Source: an uncultured bacterium
GTDB lineage: Bacteria; Patescibacteria; JAEDAM01; Absconditabacterales; Absconditicoccaceae
Assembly: GCA_937950065.1 (NCBI GenBank)
Contig: CALFEN010000109.1
Location: 1-15,858 of the forward strand
Direction: 5' to 3'
DNA length: 15,858 nt
Shown in pieces: positions 1 through 10,163 of this stretch (the first letter of the stretch is position 1; each line of letters opens with the position of its first letter). Both the position numbers and the translations under genes were made by a program. The notes beneath the pieces were generated by a model, which saw only the letters and a program-made list of their open reading frames with translations, ran no database searches and was not told the DNA's origin.

Positions 1-3000
1 CATAACCACTGTAATTATATTGCCCTGGTCTGCTTACAGCAAAATCGTTTCCTGTAAGATCCTGACTTGATACAGTCAAATTATGAGATCATACATAACC
101 ATATCCGTCTACATACGCTGAAACGCTCCAGCTTCCGCTAGCTACAAAGAAACTATAGTTACCGTTTGTATCTGTGATAGTAGTAAGGTTTTTTCAATTT
201 CAATTATTGTAAGCTTTGACAAAGGCATTGCTAATAGGTGTGTTGTCAGATTGGAAATATACTTTTCAAGCTATAGTCCTGCTAGGCATATTTATAACAA
301 TATTTTTTGTCTGGTTTCCTGTCAGTGTAAATATTTCTTCTTTTGCAAAACCAACTCAATCTATATTTACATAATATATATAGCTTCATTCCGGTAAGTT
401 AAAAACGGCATTACCTTCTGCATCTGTATCAGTCCTGATGGAGGCAGTATCCAGAGATGAAGGAGAATAAAGACTTATATGAGCGTTTTGTATAGGATTA
501 GTATTCTGATCTTTGATATTAAGAGTAAAATTATAAGTATTTGTGGTAAGAGTAAAATTCACGTCTGTAGAATCTCAAGTTCATATACTTACTATTTTTG
601 CTTTTGGTAAAATAACATCTGCTCCAGCAGCGCCATCATTGTTTTTTACAAGAGAAACGCTGGACAGCCCTATTCATGACAATACATATATTCAATAACT
701 CTGATTATTTGAACTAATCATTCAGATAGGATTTTCAAATGTATATTGTCAATCAAGGGAAGAAACCACGACTTTGAGATTAGCTCCGCTGTATCAATTT
801 ATACTTCATGCTACTTTTACTGCATCGGATTTTGCGGTAAGGTTTACGTTTACTTCAATATTTACTAAAATAGGAACCATAATGTTATATATTTTTCAAG
901 CTCAAATATAATCATCCATTTTTTGGACGGTTGCTTTATATACCAGTCATTGATATGCTCTCATTTTCACAAAACCGCTGGCATCTGTAGTCAAAGTTTT
1001 GACACCTTCCTGTCATTCTATATATATCTGCACTCCAGATAGATTTAAATTATTATTACTCCTTTTTAACTGGAATCTTATATAATTTGAATTAAGGACA
1101 TTATACGCAGGAGAAATATATACATCATTTACATATTTTTGGATATTCAACTGTATAGAATTAGAAATGCTGGCTGTACTTGTTGACTGTGAGTATACCA
1201 AAGCTTTAATTCTGACGGCTCAAGCTGTGTCAGGGTTTTGTATATTATTCATCGTAAAATCAATTATAGGTGCACTGTTTCCGCTCAATACATTTATATA
1301 GTCCTGTGTAAATTTAAGTTTGTAGATATTATCTCATAGATTTTCAAATACAAATTTAGGTTGTCAGTTTATCTGGTTTTGATTTTCTACTGAATTAAAA
1401 ATAATTCCAGATAAATTGTCAGATGAAAACCCTGTTCCAAAATCAATCAGTATATAATTTCCGCTTGCAATATTTCCTGTATAGATAAGTTTAAATTTAT
1501 AATTTGTTATTTCTTTTGATGTTCTCCATGCAGGAGATATTTGTATATTAGAAATATTTTGGTTTTCTATTTCATTTACTACACTATCTGTGATATTTAG
1601 ACTTCATCCATTGTTTGCAAAAAACATTTTTTTGCTGCCATCAGCTGCCTGCAAAAAAGCTTTTTGGAAAGAATTATTTGTATTAAAAGATAGATACTGC
1701 ACTCCATCATTGTTTGTGCCTGTGATACAGTCTCCATAACAATACTTATAAAAACCTATAGGTAAAGTAAGTTCTTTCAAGTTTTTGGTAGAAATCAAAG
1801 CGCTTAAATCTGAATCTCAAGAAAGCAAATTAGTATTTCACTCAAGATGTAATGTTTCAAGATACCAGAAATTTTGTATTCAGGCCAAGCTTTTGATATT
1901 CCAGCCTGCGGAGTCAATAAGATTTCAATTGTCAGCTTTAAGATATTTTACACTGGCAAATCAAGTAGTCATATCTGCCAGCAAATCAAGATTTACATAA
2001 CCGTTGGAATCCAAGAAACTATAACTATTTAAATAATTCCAAACTCATCAGTTTTCTACTCAAGTGGCAATTCATCATGAAATAGTATAACCTATTTTAA
2101 ATCATTTTACTATGCTTAATAAATCATTGTCTGCAAATTTAGGTGCAAATAAACATTCATTTGTCCGAGAATTCGTTGCTGGATTCCGTCATTGATATTT
2201 TGTTCATGTAGTAGTGATACTTGATGTAGAGTCATCATTACAATATTTAGCATTTGGCATACATTGTGTGCCATCTTGGTGATATCCATCTGCACAGTTG
2301 AGAGTAGCCAACTCACAGATATTATTGGTTTGATTCCAAATATATCAGTCATTACATTTAAACACACATTCAGTTGAGCTGGGAGTATTATTATTTGTTC
2401 AGATAAGAGTTGGAGACCAATCTGTGCCATTCCATGTCTGTCTTATAGAAGTTGCTGTATTCCAGCTGGCATTATCCGGCAATCATGTACAATCTCAAGT
2501 TTGTATTTCCGGCTGACAAACAGGGTTCGCTTCATCGTTCCCCCGGACGTAATGTTCTGCACATTTATAAGCACATTGATTTATAGCCATTCACATATAA
2601 TATGTTCATGTCAAACTTGGATACCGGGCTGTGCCGTTCCATGTCTGGTCTACATATCATGATCCATTCCATACAGAGTTTGCAATTTTACCAATACAAG
2701 GTTGTGCTAATCTTACATCTGCTTCACAAGCTTGAGTATTTTCATTCCATGTATACTTATCATTACATTTAAATACACATGCATTATCTACCAATGTCCC
2801 GCTAAATGTTGCTGTCAGATTTGGATACCAATCTGTGCCGTTCCATGTTTGTACGATATTTTGTCCTGTTCCATTATTCCGTTGGGCATTTGCTGGCAAA
2901 GTGCTACAAGACTGAATCTGTTTGTCTGCCAAACAAGATTGAGCCTCTCCACTCCGTGTATAGTTAGTGTTACATGTAAAAAGACATTTTGTACTATCCG

Positions 3001-4372
3001 CTGTTATTCAGTGTTCTCATACATTGCTAGGTTCAAATTTTGAAGTAGTTCCACTCCATGTCTGTATAATAGATGTGTAAGTATTCCAACTAGCGTTATC
3101 AGGTAATCATGTACAATCTTGACTTTGAGTCTTTGCCAAACAAGATTGAGTATCTCCACTCCGTGTAAAATTTGTATCACATTTGTAAGTACAAGTTCAA
3201 GGAGTATCACTATGGGTACTTGGATAAGTCGTTGGTACCCGACTTCATCCAACCAATGTTTGTGTATATGTTGATGAAGTATTCCGTAAAGTATTATCAG
3301 GTTTAGCAGAACAATCTGCACTTTTAGTACTAGCAGAACAAGCTCCGTTTACAAGATTATATCCGTCAGCACAAACTACGCCTGTGCCGTTTTCCACGAT
3401 CACACCGTTATCACAAGTCAGATTTAATATATTTGTGCCATTACTAATAGTAGCACCAGTCGCGACTGTGCTAGTCTCAAACATATCATAACTATATGTA
3501 TTCCCATCACTGGCTAAAAAAGAATTATTTGTTTCAGAAGTGCCACACCATTTGTTTATACTCAACGTAGTCCCTCCAGAAACACTCTTGATATGATACC
3601 TACCATCGTTGAAATCTATATTTACATCGTTGTTTGGATTGCTTGAAGTATATTCTCAAGTAAAATAAACCACTCAAGATCCTTGCACAGCACCAGTAGT
3701 ACAATTACTTAATTCAGTTGTCTTACATTTATTATAAGTCTCCGGCAAAACCAAACCTGTCAAATTTTCAAGATATTGTATTCAATTTACTTTTTGCAAA
3801 TTTGTTTTCACAAGGTCTACATATTGCAATCCAGTAAAAAGGTCTATTCATTCTATAGATTGTAAGGGAATTATATAAATATTCCGTGAACTATAATAAT
3901 TTGAAGAGACATATTCAGTATTTAAAAAAATCAAATTAAATACATTTGTTGCTGTAGGAGATATTGTATAAATAGAAGAATAAACTCAAGTTAAATATTT
4001 AAAATATGGATTCCCCGTACCATTATTGTCAGCAAATAAATTTTGTGTTGTAGGATTTCTAAACCAAGAAATTCAACCACTACCTGCTGTTGTAGCATCT
4101 CAAGCAAGTACTCAATAAAATTTTGTATCAAAAATCCCTATATTACAAGTTTTAGTATTATCTATATTATAATCTACGTGCCCGGTAATACTACATACGC
4201 AGCCATCAGTGTCACTACAAGTATCTCATTTCTGGATAGTTGTTTTCTGTCAGTCTCATGTAGCATGCGCCATAGGCACATTATTTACGTATAGCAGGTT
4301 ACTAAACTGTGAAATAAGCATTAACACGCCAGTCAAAATATTTATAGATTTCCTAAATAATTGTTTTTGCAT
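1..4372 (-). CDS. Giant secreted surface protein with Cys-rich repeats, LRR-like and carboxypeptidase-regulatory-like domains (3' end outside window)
   Basis: With TGA read as glycine this is one unbroken frame of 1457 codons that leaves the window at position 1; more than 50 in-frame TGA codons would otherwise stop it. It starts MQKQLFRKSINIL and has a hydrophobic stretch and an A-H-A site (residues 35-37) suited to signal peptidase I, so it is probably exported. Order of parts: leucine-rich stretch at about 165-215; five tandem modules of 66-70 residues, each with four Cys, at 346-686; a second leucine-rich, internalin-like stretch at about 755-880; beta-rich segments at about 890-1270; then two domains resembling the carboxypeptidase-regulatory (SdrB/CnaB-like) fold, near 1279-1360 and from about 1363. 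A TTGACA/TAAAAT promoter lies upstream. No anchor is visible because the C-terminus is missing. An adhesin or cell-contact role is inferred from the architecture; I do not recognise the exact family. Confidence 0.85.
2315..3337 (-). repeat. Five tandem four-cysteine modules inside the giant surface protein
   Basis: Five consecutive modules make up residues 346-686: A 3140-3337, B 2933-3139, C 2726-2932, D 2516-2725, E 2315-2515. Each runs from just after one Cys to the next module-ending Cys. Shared signatures are an early Cys (often DCTGLPDNASWN), a QTWNGT-like centre, a C-x3-C pair (CVFKC, CLFTC) and a closing TWNxNTQAC-like segment. B and E are nearly identical around DCTGLPDNASWNT. B and A share TRSGxxQSC at the protein level and in DNA. 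Four Cys per module suggests two disulfides each, which would suit an exported protein. The copies have diverged enough to indicate old duplication with some later exchange. I cannot name the module. Confidence 0.8.
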
Positions 4373-4426
4373 TTATATTTTGTTATGTAATAAATCTGTA
4401 AGAATACAAAAAATTGTTTTATAAAA

Positions 4427-4454
4427 ATTTTAATGAAAAATAACTATTTGTCAA
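4427..4454 (-). promoter_or_regulatory. Promoter of the giant surface protein gene
   Basis: On the minus strand a perfect TTGACA (-35, 4449-4454) is followed after 16 bp by TAAAAT (-10, 4427-4432). The start codon at 4372 would give a leader of about 48 nt, longer than for the other genes here. The leader has no Shine-Dalgarno sequence. The region is AT-rich, so chance matches are easy, but the perfect -35 is persuasive. Confidence 0.6.
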
Positions 4455-4534
4455 ACAATTTTTTTGTTTTATTTATTCCCAAAAGATTTTTTGATAAATA
4501 TTTTTATCCTAAAAATACAAAAATTTGGATATAC

Positions 4535-4578
4535 AAAAAAAGAGAAAAAAATTATAGCTTGACAATATTTTTTTCTCT
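4535..4578 (-). terminator. Intrinsic terminator downstream of the transketolase-like gene
   Basis: A perfect 12-bp inverted repeat AGAGAAAAAAAT / ATTTTTTTCTCT (4541-4552 and 4567-4578) encloses a 14-nt loop. On the minus strand it is followed by a run of T (4535-4541). It lies about 30 bp past the TAA of the gene at 4607-5521 and ahead of the surface-protein promoter, so it separates the two units. The stem is AT-rich, as expected for this genome. Confidence 0.65.
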
Positions 4579-4606
4579 CAAATAAAATTATTATTTTTCT
4601 TACAAA

Positions 4607-5521
4607 TTATTGTAATATTTGCTCGGCTATTGCATTAGCATCAAACGCAGCCTGTTCAAATATATAATCTTTCATATTTGTAGATATTTTATCCAAGTCT
4701 GGGTAAATAAATTTTATCTCTGTATCAAAAAGTCATTTTTCCCATAGTTTGGATTCTATGACTTTTTCATAAAGACTATTTGGCTGTTGTTCCAATATTA
4801 CTATCAATTTTTCAGTTCTTAATATACTATTTTTAAATTCTTCGCTTATCTGGAGATCATATCCGTGCAAGATAAACATATCAAAAAACTTTCAGTTTTT
4901 TTGGCAAATATCCATAGTAAGTATTGATTCTATAGTCATGCTTCATGGACAAAGCACGGTTCCACCTGATCAGGCAAAACCATAGTCAGTCATAGAAATC
5001 AAACTGTTTTGATAGTTTATCTGGATATCATTTGAATCAAATACACTCATAGCCAATTCTTTGTTTGCTACTCTGATATATTTGCTGCCGTCAAGTTTGA
5101 GGATTTCAAAAAAACTTTTGAGATCAAAAGGTTCGTAAATCTTTATATCAAAATTTGAGATTATTCAAATATCATTTGTCTCTGGTAAATCTTTATTTAT
5201 ATAAGAAGAAATTCAGGTTCATAAATTTATTATAGTGATGTTTTGAGGTGAGATACTAAGTAATGGTAGTAGATAAATAATGCTAAATTCATCTAGCACA
5301 AAAAGTATATTTTCATACTTCCCCAAAAAACTTGAAATGAGACCGGATACTCCAAAATCATATTTCAAATTCTCCAAGGTCTGTATATTTATACTGGAGT
5401 CAAATTCCAGTTCATCATTATCAAATTTTTCAAAAATCACCACGTCAAAAGGATTATTTTGTTCCAAGTTTTTGAGAAATAATCAATTTTTGATGTATTC
5501 CAACAGATTTACACTATGCAT
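4607..5521 (-). CDS. Transketolase-like protein, pyrimidine-binding and C-terminal domains only
   Basis: Encodes 304 residues. The order resembles the second half of transketolase and DXP synthase, or an E1-beta subunit. A Pyr-like domain covers about 20-160, in which E50 in LENLKYDFGVSGL can be laid over the catalytic Glu of the AEQHAV-type motif. FDIKIYEPFD-LKSFFEIL matches the segment that ends that domain. The C-terminal domain (about 180-304) has SGGTVLCPGSM, matching the 'dvtiiatGsm' turn, and a strand IVILEQ. The N-terminal TPP-binding half with its GDG motif is absent here and next door, so it would need a partner encoded elsewhere or may have lost catalysis. The ATG overlaps the upstream stop by one base (TAATG), so the two genes are translationally coupled. 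Fold family is fairly safe; substrate is unknown. Confidence 0.6.
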
Positions 5522-5904
5522 TATATTTTAAATAATTCATAAAAAACTTTTTTACTTTCTACTATAGATTTTATAGATTTTTCGTTTTTATTCAAGGTGG
5601 ATTTTCAGGTTTTTACTTCTAGGAAAACCACTTGCTTTAGATTTCATTCACTCAACCCGTCAAAAACTATGTAATCTATTCATTTCCCTACAAACACAAG
5701 ATCTTTGTAATTATACGGGAATTCCGGTAAAATAGGAGCTATTTTTTCGTTTACTTCACCGAGTATTACTTCTTTGGATTTTTTTACAGATAATCTGCCA
5801 TAGTTTTTTAGTTTTATCAAGAAATATATCTTGGATACAAGAAACCCAAAAATAATTCATATAATTATTCAAATCACAATGTAAAGTATAATTTTGCCGT
5901 CCAT
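5521..5904 (-). CDS. Holliday-junction-resolvase-related nuclease with N-terminal membrane segment
   Basis: A 127-residue protein. Residues 5-32 are a hydrophobic helix, mostly Ile/Gly/Phe, that probably anchors it in the membrane. Residues 46-127 match the family described as endonucleases distantly related to archaeal Holliday junction resolvases (Endonuc_Holl type). PEFPYNYKDLVFVG is followed by IDYIVFDGLSEG with D77, then VVFLEVKTGKSTL with E96 and K98, giving the D...ExK pattern of restriction-endonuclease-like folds. The length is usual for the family, and the hydrophobic start is common in it. It is the first gene of a two-gene unit with the transketolase-like gene. Real substrates of this family are not established to my knowledge, so a recombination role is only inferred. 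Confidence 0.8.
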
Positions 5905-5933
5905 ATTTCAAATTTAGTATTTAAATTATTTTA

Positions 5934-5961
5934 AAGATAATTATTTAAATATTTAAATCAA
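5934..5961 (-). promoter_or_regulatory. Possible promoter of the nuclease / transketolase-like unit
   Basis: Minus-strand TTGATT (5956-5961), a 16-bp spacer and TATCTT (5934-5939) lie about 30 nt before the start at 5904. The -10 is a poor match in very AT-rich DNA, so this is tentative. It lies back to back with the pilin-gene promoter. Confidence 0.3.
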
Positions 5962-5972
5962 TAAATAATTTG

Positions 5973-6000
5973 TTGAATATTAAGAAAAATTTATTATAAT
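5973..6000 (+). promoter_or_regulatory. Promoter of the pilin-LamG gene
   Basis: TTGAAT (5973-5978), 16-bp spacer, perfect TATAAT (5995-6000), then about 20 nt to the ATG at 6028. No Shine-Dalgarno sequence follows. Confidence 0.6.
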
Positions 6001-6027
6001 TAGTTGATTTATTTATTACAAAAATAT

Positions 6028-7335
6028 ATGAAAAAAAAGGCGTTTAGTTTTTTGGAAATCATAGTATCTATAGTTATAATATGAATTTTATTGTCAGCGT
6101 CAAGTCTTGCTATCAAAAAATGGATGACGACAGCCAGAGATGTTGATAGAAATACCAATTTGACCTTAATCTCAAATTGATTAAAACAATATATGTACAA
6201 AAACGATTTTTTCCCTATGCCGGATAATGCCATAAATATTACTGCCTCTTGAGATCAAAACATAATATGATATCAATGATATTTTGGAGAAAATGTGGCA
6301 AATATTATAAATACAAGAGCTCCCAAAGATCCTACTGATAATTTTTACTATACTTACTATGTCAATGGAAGTAGCAATCTTTTTGAAGTAATGTGATATT
6401 TTGAAAGAAGTCAGTTGTCTATGGGAAATACTGTATACGCATGAAACGTAGATTATACCAAAAAATATATATCCACCAAATGAGACAAAGCTTGAATACT
6501 CGTTAACTATAGTGATAATAAGCCGCTGCAGGAAGTCTTTTCAGGTAAATATGATATTATAAATTGATCTCAAAATCTATGGGTTTATTTTTCCAATTCT
6601 GATTACTATAATATGAGTGGTAGTAGTATCCTGACTATAAAATCTCTTTATGATAAATCTTTGGCGGTCTACGATACAGGTTTGGTAGCATATCGAGATA
6701 TGAGTACTTTATCAAATTCCGGAACAAATTTGGTGCTAAAAGATTTTAGTAAAAATTGAAATAACGGCGTTTGTTACAATTCATGAACAATAGTAAATTG
6801 CTGATCATATGGACTATGACCTCAAATTATAACTTCTCCTACTGGTAAAGCGATGCAGTTTGACTGAATTGATGATAAAATTAGTATAGATAACAATTCA
6901 TCTATAAACATTGACGCTACCGTAAATCCTGTTTCTATCTTTTGTATACTAAAAATATCTGATAATACAAGAATTCATCCGATAGTAATTAAACCTTTAC
7001 AGTACGGGTTTTGAATTTTGGCCTCTGGATATCTTAGGTTTTCAGACGTTCAGTGAGTATGATACACTTCAACGATCCCGTTGTTATCATGAAACTACAA
7101 TACTATCTTCGGACAAAAACAAATCTCTCCTGATTCTACAATTTCTTTATTTTTGTGAGGCACCAAGATAGGAAGTTCTACAGCAGGTACATGGCATGTA
7201 TGAACAAGTACAAATAATATGTCTATATGAACAGACTGAACCTATTTGCTTTCTGGGACAATAGATGAAATACGTATTTACAATCGTATCCTCTCTGATA
7301 ATGAAGTCAAAGCAATATATAATTCTTATAATTAA
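6028..7335 (+). CDS. Type IV pilin-like protein with C-terminal LamG-like domain
   Basis: Encodes 435 residues with TGA as Gly. The N-terminus KKKAFSFLEIIVSIVIIG is a class III (prepilin) signal: a short basic leader, a cleavage site before F6 and Glu at mature position 5, then a hydrophobic helix. The residue before cleavage is Ala instead of the usual Gly. Residues 30-200 resemble a pseudopilin head, with a PMPDN-type turn and a Tyr-rich core. From about 218 the chain follows the LamG/concanavalin-like pattern: GLVAY, then DFSKNGNNG, AMQFDGIDDKISI and the closing IDEIRIYNRILSDNEVKAIYN. Such pilins are built into or near type IV pili, and LamG folds often bind sugars or proteins, so attachment is a reasonable inference. 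It stands alone; no pilus assembly genes are in the window. Confidence 0.85.
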
Positions 7336-7409
7336 TTTTTTTTAAGTTTCTAAAAATATTGTAAAGTTAACCTTAAATTAAATATTGAAGAATTTGAGAT
7401 AAAAAGAAG

Positions 7410-7437
7410 TTGTATTTTCTTTAGAAATCATTATTAT
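7410..7437 (+). promoter_or_regulatory. Possible promoter of infB
   Basis: TTGTAT (7410-7415), 16-bp spacer and TATTAT (7432-7437) lie about 23 nt before the infB ATG. Spacing and distance match the better promoters in this window, but both boxes are imperfect. No clear terminator separates the preceding pilin gene, so some readthrough is possible. Confidence 0.4.
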
Positions 7438-7466
7438 ATGCTAATTATATTTAATTATTTTTTATT

Positions 7467-9731
7467 ATGCCAAAAAAAGAAGAACAATCAAAAGTTTTTA
7501 AACTTGAAGAATTTGAATCAAATGACAGTTTCTTATCGGGACTTTGATTTAAGGATGAATTATTAGAAGAAAAGAAGTCTACAAAAGAAGACGATATTTT
7601 TGAAGTTAAAAAAGAAACCTATCCAAAACAAGATAGGACTTTTAGCAAAGACAAGCCAAAACCTGAAAGGACTAATTATGCTGACAAAAAAGAAGGATAT
7701 AGAGGGTTCTCAAATAATATGAAACAACCTTTCAAAAAACCTTTCAAACAGTCCGAAAGAAAAGTCTTTACAAAGAAAGTAGAAGAAAAACCTATTGTTT
7801 CGGATAATTCTTCTTCCGCTTCCACAGTTGCCCAGACTCAACCAAATAACGTAACAAGGCCTCAAAATAATGTTCCTAGCCAGAATGTTAGGATAGAACA
7901 AAAGATAGTCAAGGCTGAACTAAAGCCAGAGATTAAAACAAAGAAAGAATACAAACCGCAGACTTCAAGCACGTTAAAGAAAAAATTAGAGATCAAAATA
8001 TGAGATAGTATTACTGTAAAAGAATTTTCAGAAAAAATGTGATTTAGTCTGGCAGAGGTTATGAAAAAACTTCTTATGAATAAGATTATAGTTTCTGCAA
8101 ATTCTTCTATAGATTTTGAAACTGCAAATCTTATATGAGAAGAGTTTGGAGTAAAAGTAGAAAAAGATAATATAAGTGTATCTGTTGAGGATATTTTGAG
8201 TGGAAATCTGCAGTCTATCATACAGCAGGATAAGGAATCTGAAACTTTGGAAATTAGACCTCCAGTAGTTACAATTATGGGACATGTAGATCATGGTAAG
8301 ACAAAACTTTTGGACTATATCCGCAAGACAAACGTAGTAAGCGGTGAAGCTTGAGGTATTACACAGTCTATATGAGCTTCTCAAGCTCTGCACAATGGTA
8401 AAAAAATAACCTTTGTGGATACTCCTTGACATGAACTTTTTACATCACTTAGAGCCAGAGGTTCCAAGATTACTGATATAGTAGTTATAGTAATAGCTGC
8501 TGATGATGGTATCAAACAGCAGACTATAGAAGCCATAGCTCATGCTAAAGATAGTTGAGTTCCTATTATCGTAGCAGCTACCAAAATAGACAAACCAAAC
8601 ACAAATATTGAAATGATAAAATCCCAGATGACTGAACATGGTTTAGTCCCTGAAGATTGGGGAGGAAATATTCCTCTAATACCATTGTCAGGTGTAACAT
8701 GACAGTGAGTAGACGATTTGTTAGATATAATACTTTTGCAGGCAGAAATGCTTGAATTGAAATATAATCCTGATAGGATGTGAGTTTGAGTAATACTTGA
8801 AGCTCACAAAGACCTCAAAAAATGAGTAGTTACATCTATGATACTTATGACTTGAAGTCTCAAAATTTGAGATATAGTTTTTGTTCACAATACTTACGGT
8901 AAGGTCAAAAAAATGGTAGACCGAACTGGTAAAGATATTGCATTGGTAAAGTGATGAGATCCAGTAATGATACTTGGTATTCAGGAACTTCCTGAACCAG
9001 GTAGAATTGTAGAAGTTATGAAATCTGAAAAAGATGCTAATATCAAACTTGGACTTGTGCAGGAAAAAGATAAGTCTTCTACCCAAAAATCAAGTCTTCA
9101 AAGTCTGCTTGATAAGATTAGTTCTTGAGAAAAAACCCAGCTTAAACTTATTTTAAAATCTGACTCTTTTGGTTCTCTTGAGGCCTTGAAGTATAGTATA
9201 GAAAAAATTGAAATGCCTGAAAACGTTGAAATAAAAATTATACATTCTGATCTTGGTGATATTACAGATAGTGATATTATACTTGCTGATGCTTCTGGTG
9301 CTATTGTTATATGATTTAATATATGATACAACGCAAGTCTTAAGAAAAAGGCAGAACAAAAAAATATACAAATAAAGAATTTTGATATTATATATGAAAT
9401 AGTAGATTACGTAGATAATCTTGCTAAATGATTGATAAAGGTAGAAGAAAAAGAAGTAGAAATCGGGAAAATTCAAATACTTGGTGTGTTCTTCAAAAAA
9501 TGAAATGAAATGATTATCTGATGACAGGTTAATGAATGAAAGGCATTGAATGGTGCTGCGTTTAGGATTAGCAGAGGAGATGAGATTATTGGTACAGGAA
9601 GAATTACATCTCTTAGGAAAGGTGATGAAAATGTAACAGAACTTTGAACTGGTCATCAATGCTGAATGAGAGTAAAATCTGGTAAAAGAATAGAAGAGAA
9701 CGATATGCTTGAATTGTATGTGATAGAATAA
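7467..9731 (+). CDS. infB: Translation initiation factor IF2
   Basis: IF2 is the GTPase that brings initiator tRNA to the 30S subunit and promotes subunit joining. The 754-residue product has a charged Lys/Glu-rich N-terminal region (1-175), an IF2_N-type domain (about 180-232, [21 protein letters not shown]) and the G domain: GHVDHGKT at 272-279, GGITQ switch I, DTPGH at 318-322 and TKID at 372-375. Then come domain II ([20 protein letters not shown]) and the C-terminal domains ending [28 protein letters not shown]. Two features stand out. The G4 motif is TKID where IF2 normally has NKID or NKMD. The invariant Gly of DTPGH is encoded by TGA. The start gives the only full-length frame. A cupin gene follows after 23 bp and is likely cotranscribed. 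Confidence 0.97.
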
Positions 9732-9754
9732 AAATTTATATATTTTATAATTTG

Positions 9755-10081
9755 ATGATAAAAGTATATAAAATTGAAGATTGTTTTCCCATACAAGATA
9801 CTTGCGGAACTATATATGAATTGTTTAATTCTCAAAATTTGAGCATATCTATATCAAAAATAAAATGAAAATCAATTCCACACTACCACAAAAAAATGGA
9901 AGAGATGTATTATATATTAAGTTGAAAATGATTGATCTTTATAGGAGAGGAAACTCTCTCTATCAAAAAATGAGATTTAATCCCAATCCCAAAAAATAAA
10001 TATCATCATATAGAGTCTTCTGATATAGAGATTCTAGTAATTACTCATCCCAAATTTTCTTCTGATGATGTTTTAATATAA
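9755..10081 (+). CDS. Small cupin-domain protein
   Basis: A 108-residue single-domain cupin. Motif 1 is visible as G38-x4-H43-Y-H45 followed by E49/E50 and G57. Motif 2 is GDLIPIPKNKYHH with P79 and H84. H43, H45, E50 and H84 are the likely metal ligands. Four of its six glycines are TGA-coded. Stand-alone cupins of this size include mannose-6-phosphate isomerase-like sugar isomerases and many enzymes of unknown substrate; nothing here identifies one. It starts 23 bp after infB and probably shares its transcript. The link to translation initiation may be only positional. Confidence 0.85.
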
Positions 10082-10109
10082 TCAAATTTAAAAATTCGTA
10101 ATATAAAGT

Positions 10110-10137
10110 TAACCAATGGTTACATAATTTTTTATTT
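10110..10137. terminator. Weak possible bidirectional terminator between the cupin and cca genes
   Basis: The short hairpin TAACC-AAT-GGTTA (10110-10122) is followed on the plus strand, four bases later, by ATTTTTTATTT. It sits between two convergent genes, where termination is expected in both directions. The stem is only five base pairs, so this is tentative. A second inverted repeat TTGCTA/TAGCAA (10136-10153) follows without a T-run. Confidence 0.35.
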
Positions 10138-10163
10138 GCTAGGAAATTAGCAAGAATATCGAT

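Noticed and set aside
2116..2430. A 104-codon minus frame within the Cys-module region
   Set aside because: It is in a different frame from the giant protein, whose own frame is open and contains the repeated Cys motifs here.
2315..3337. Regularly spaced repeats that could be taken for a CRISPR array
   Set aside because: Period is about 200 bp, the repeats are diverged and in frame, and they encode protein modules.
1..4372. Many short minus-strand frames suggesting a decayed pseudogene
   Set aside because: Each internal stop is TGA; with TGA as Gly a single frame of 1457 codons stays open from the signal peptide to the window edge, with no TAA or TAG.
8028..9659. Several minus-strand open frames of up to 168 codons opposite infB
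   Set aside because: They are antisense to a fully conserved IF2 and have low-complexity Phe/Tyr/Ser-rich translations; they are shadows of the real gene.
10136..10153. Inverted repeat TTGCTA / TAGCAA after the cca gene as a terminator
   Set aside because: No T-run follows on either strand, so it does not meet the intrinsic terminator pattern; it may still be a weak structure.
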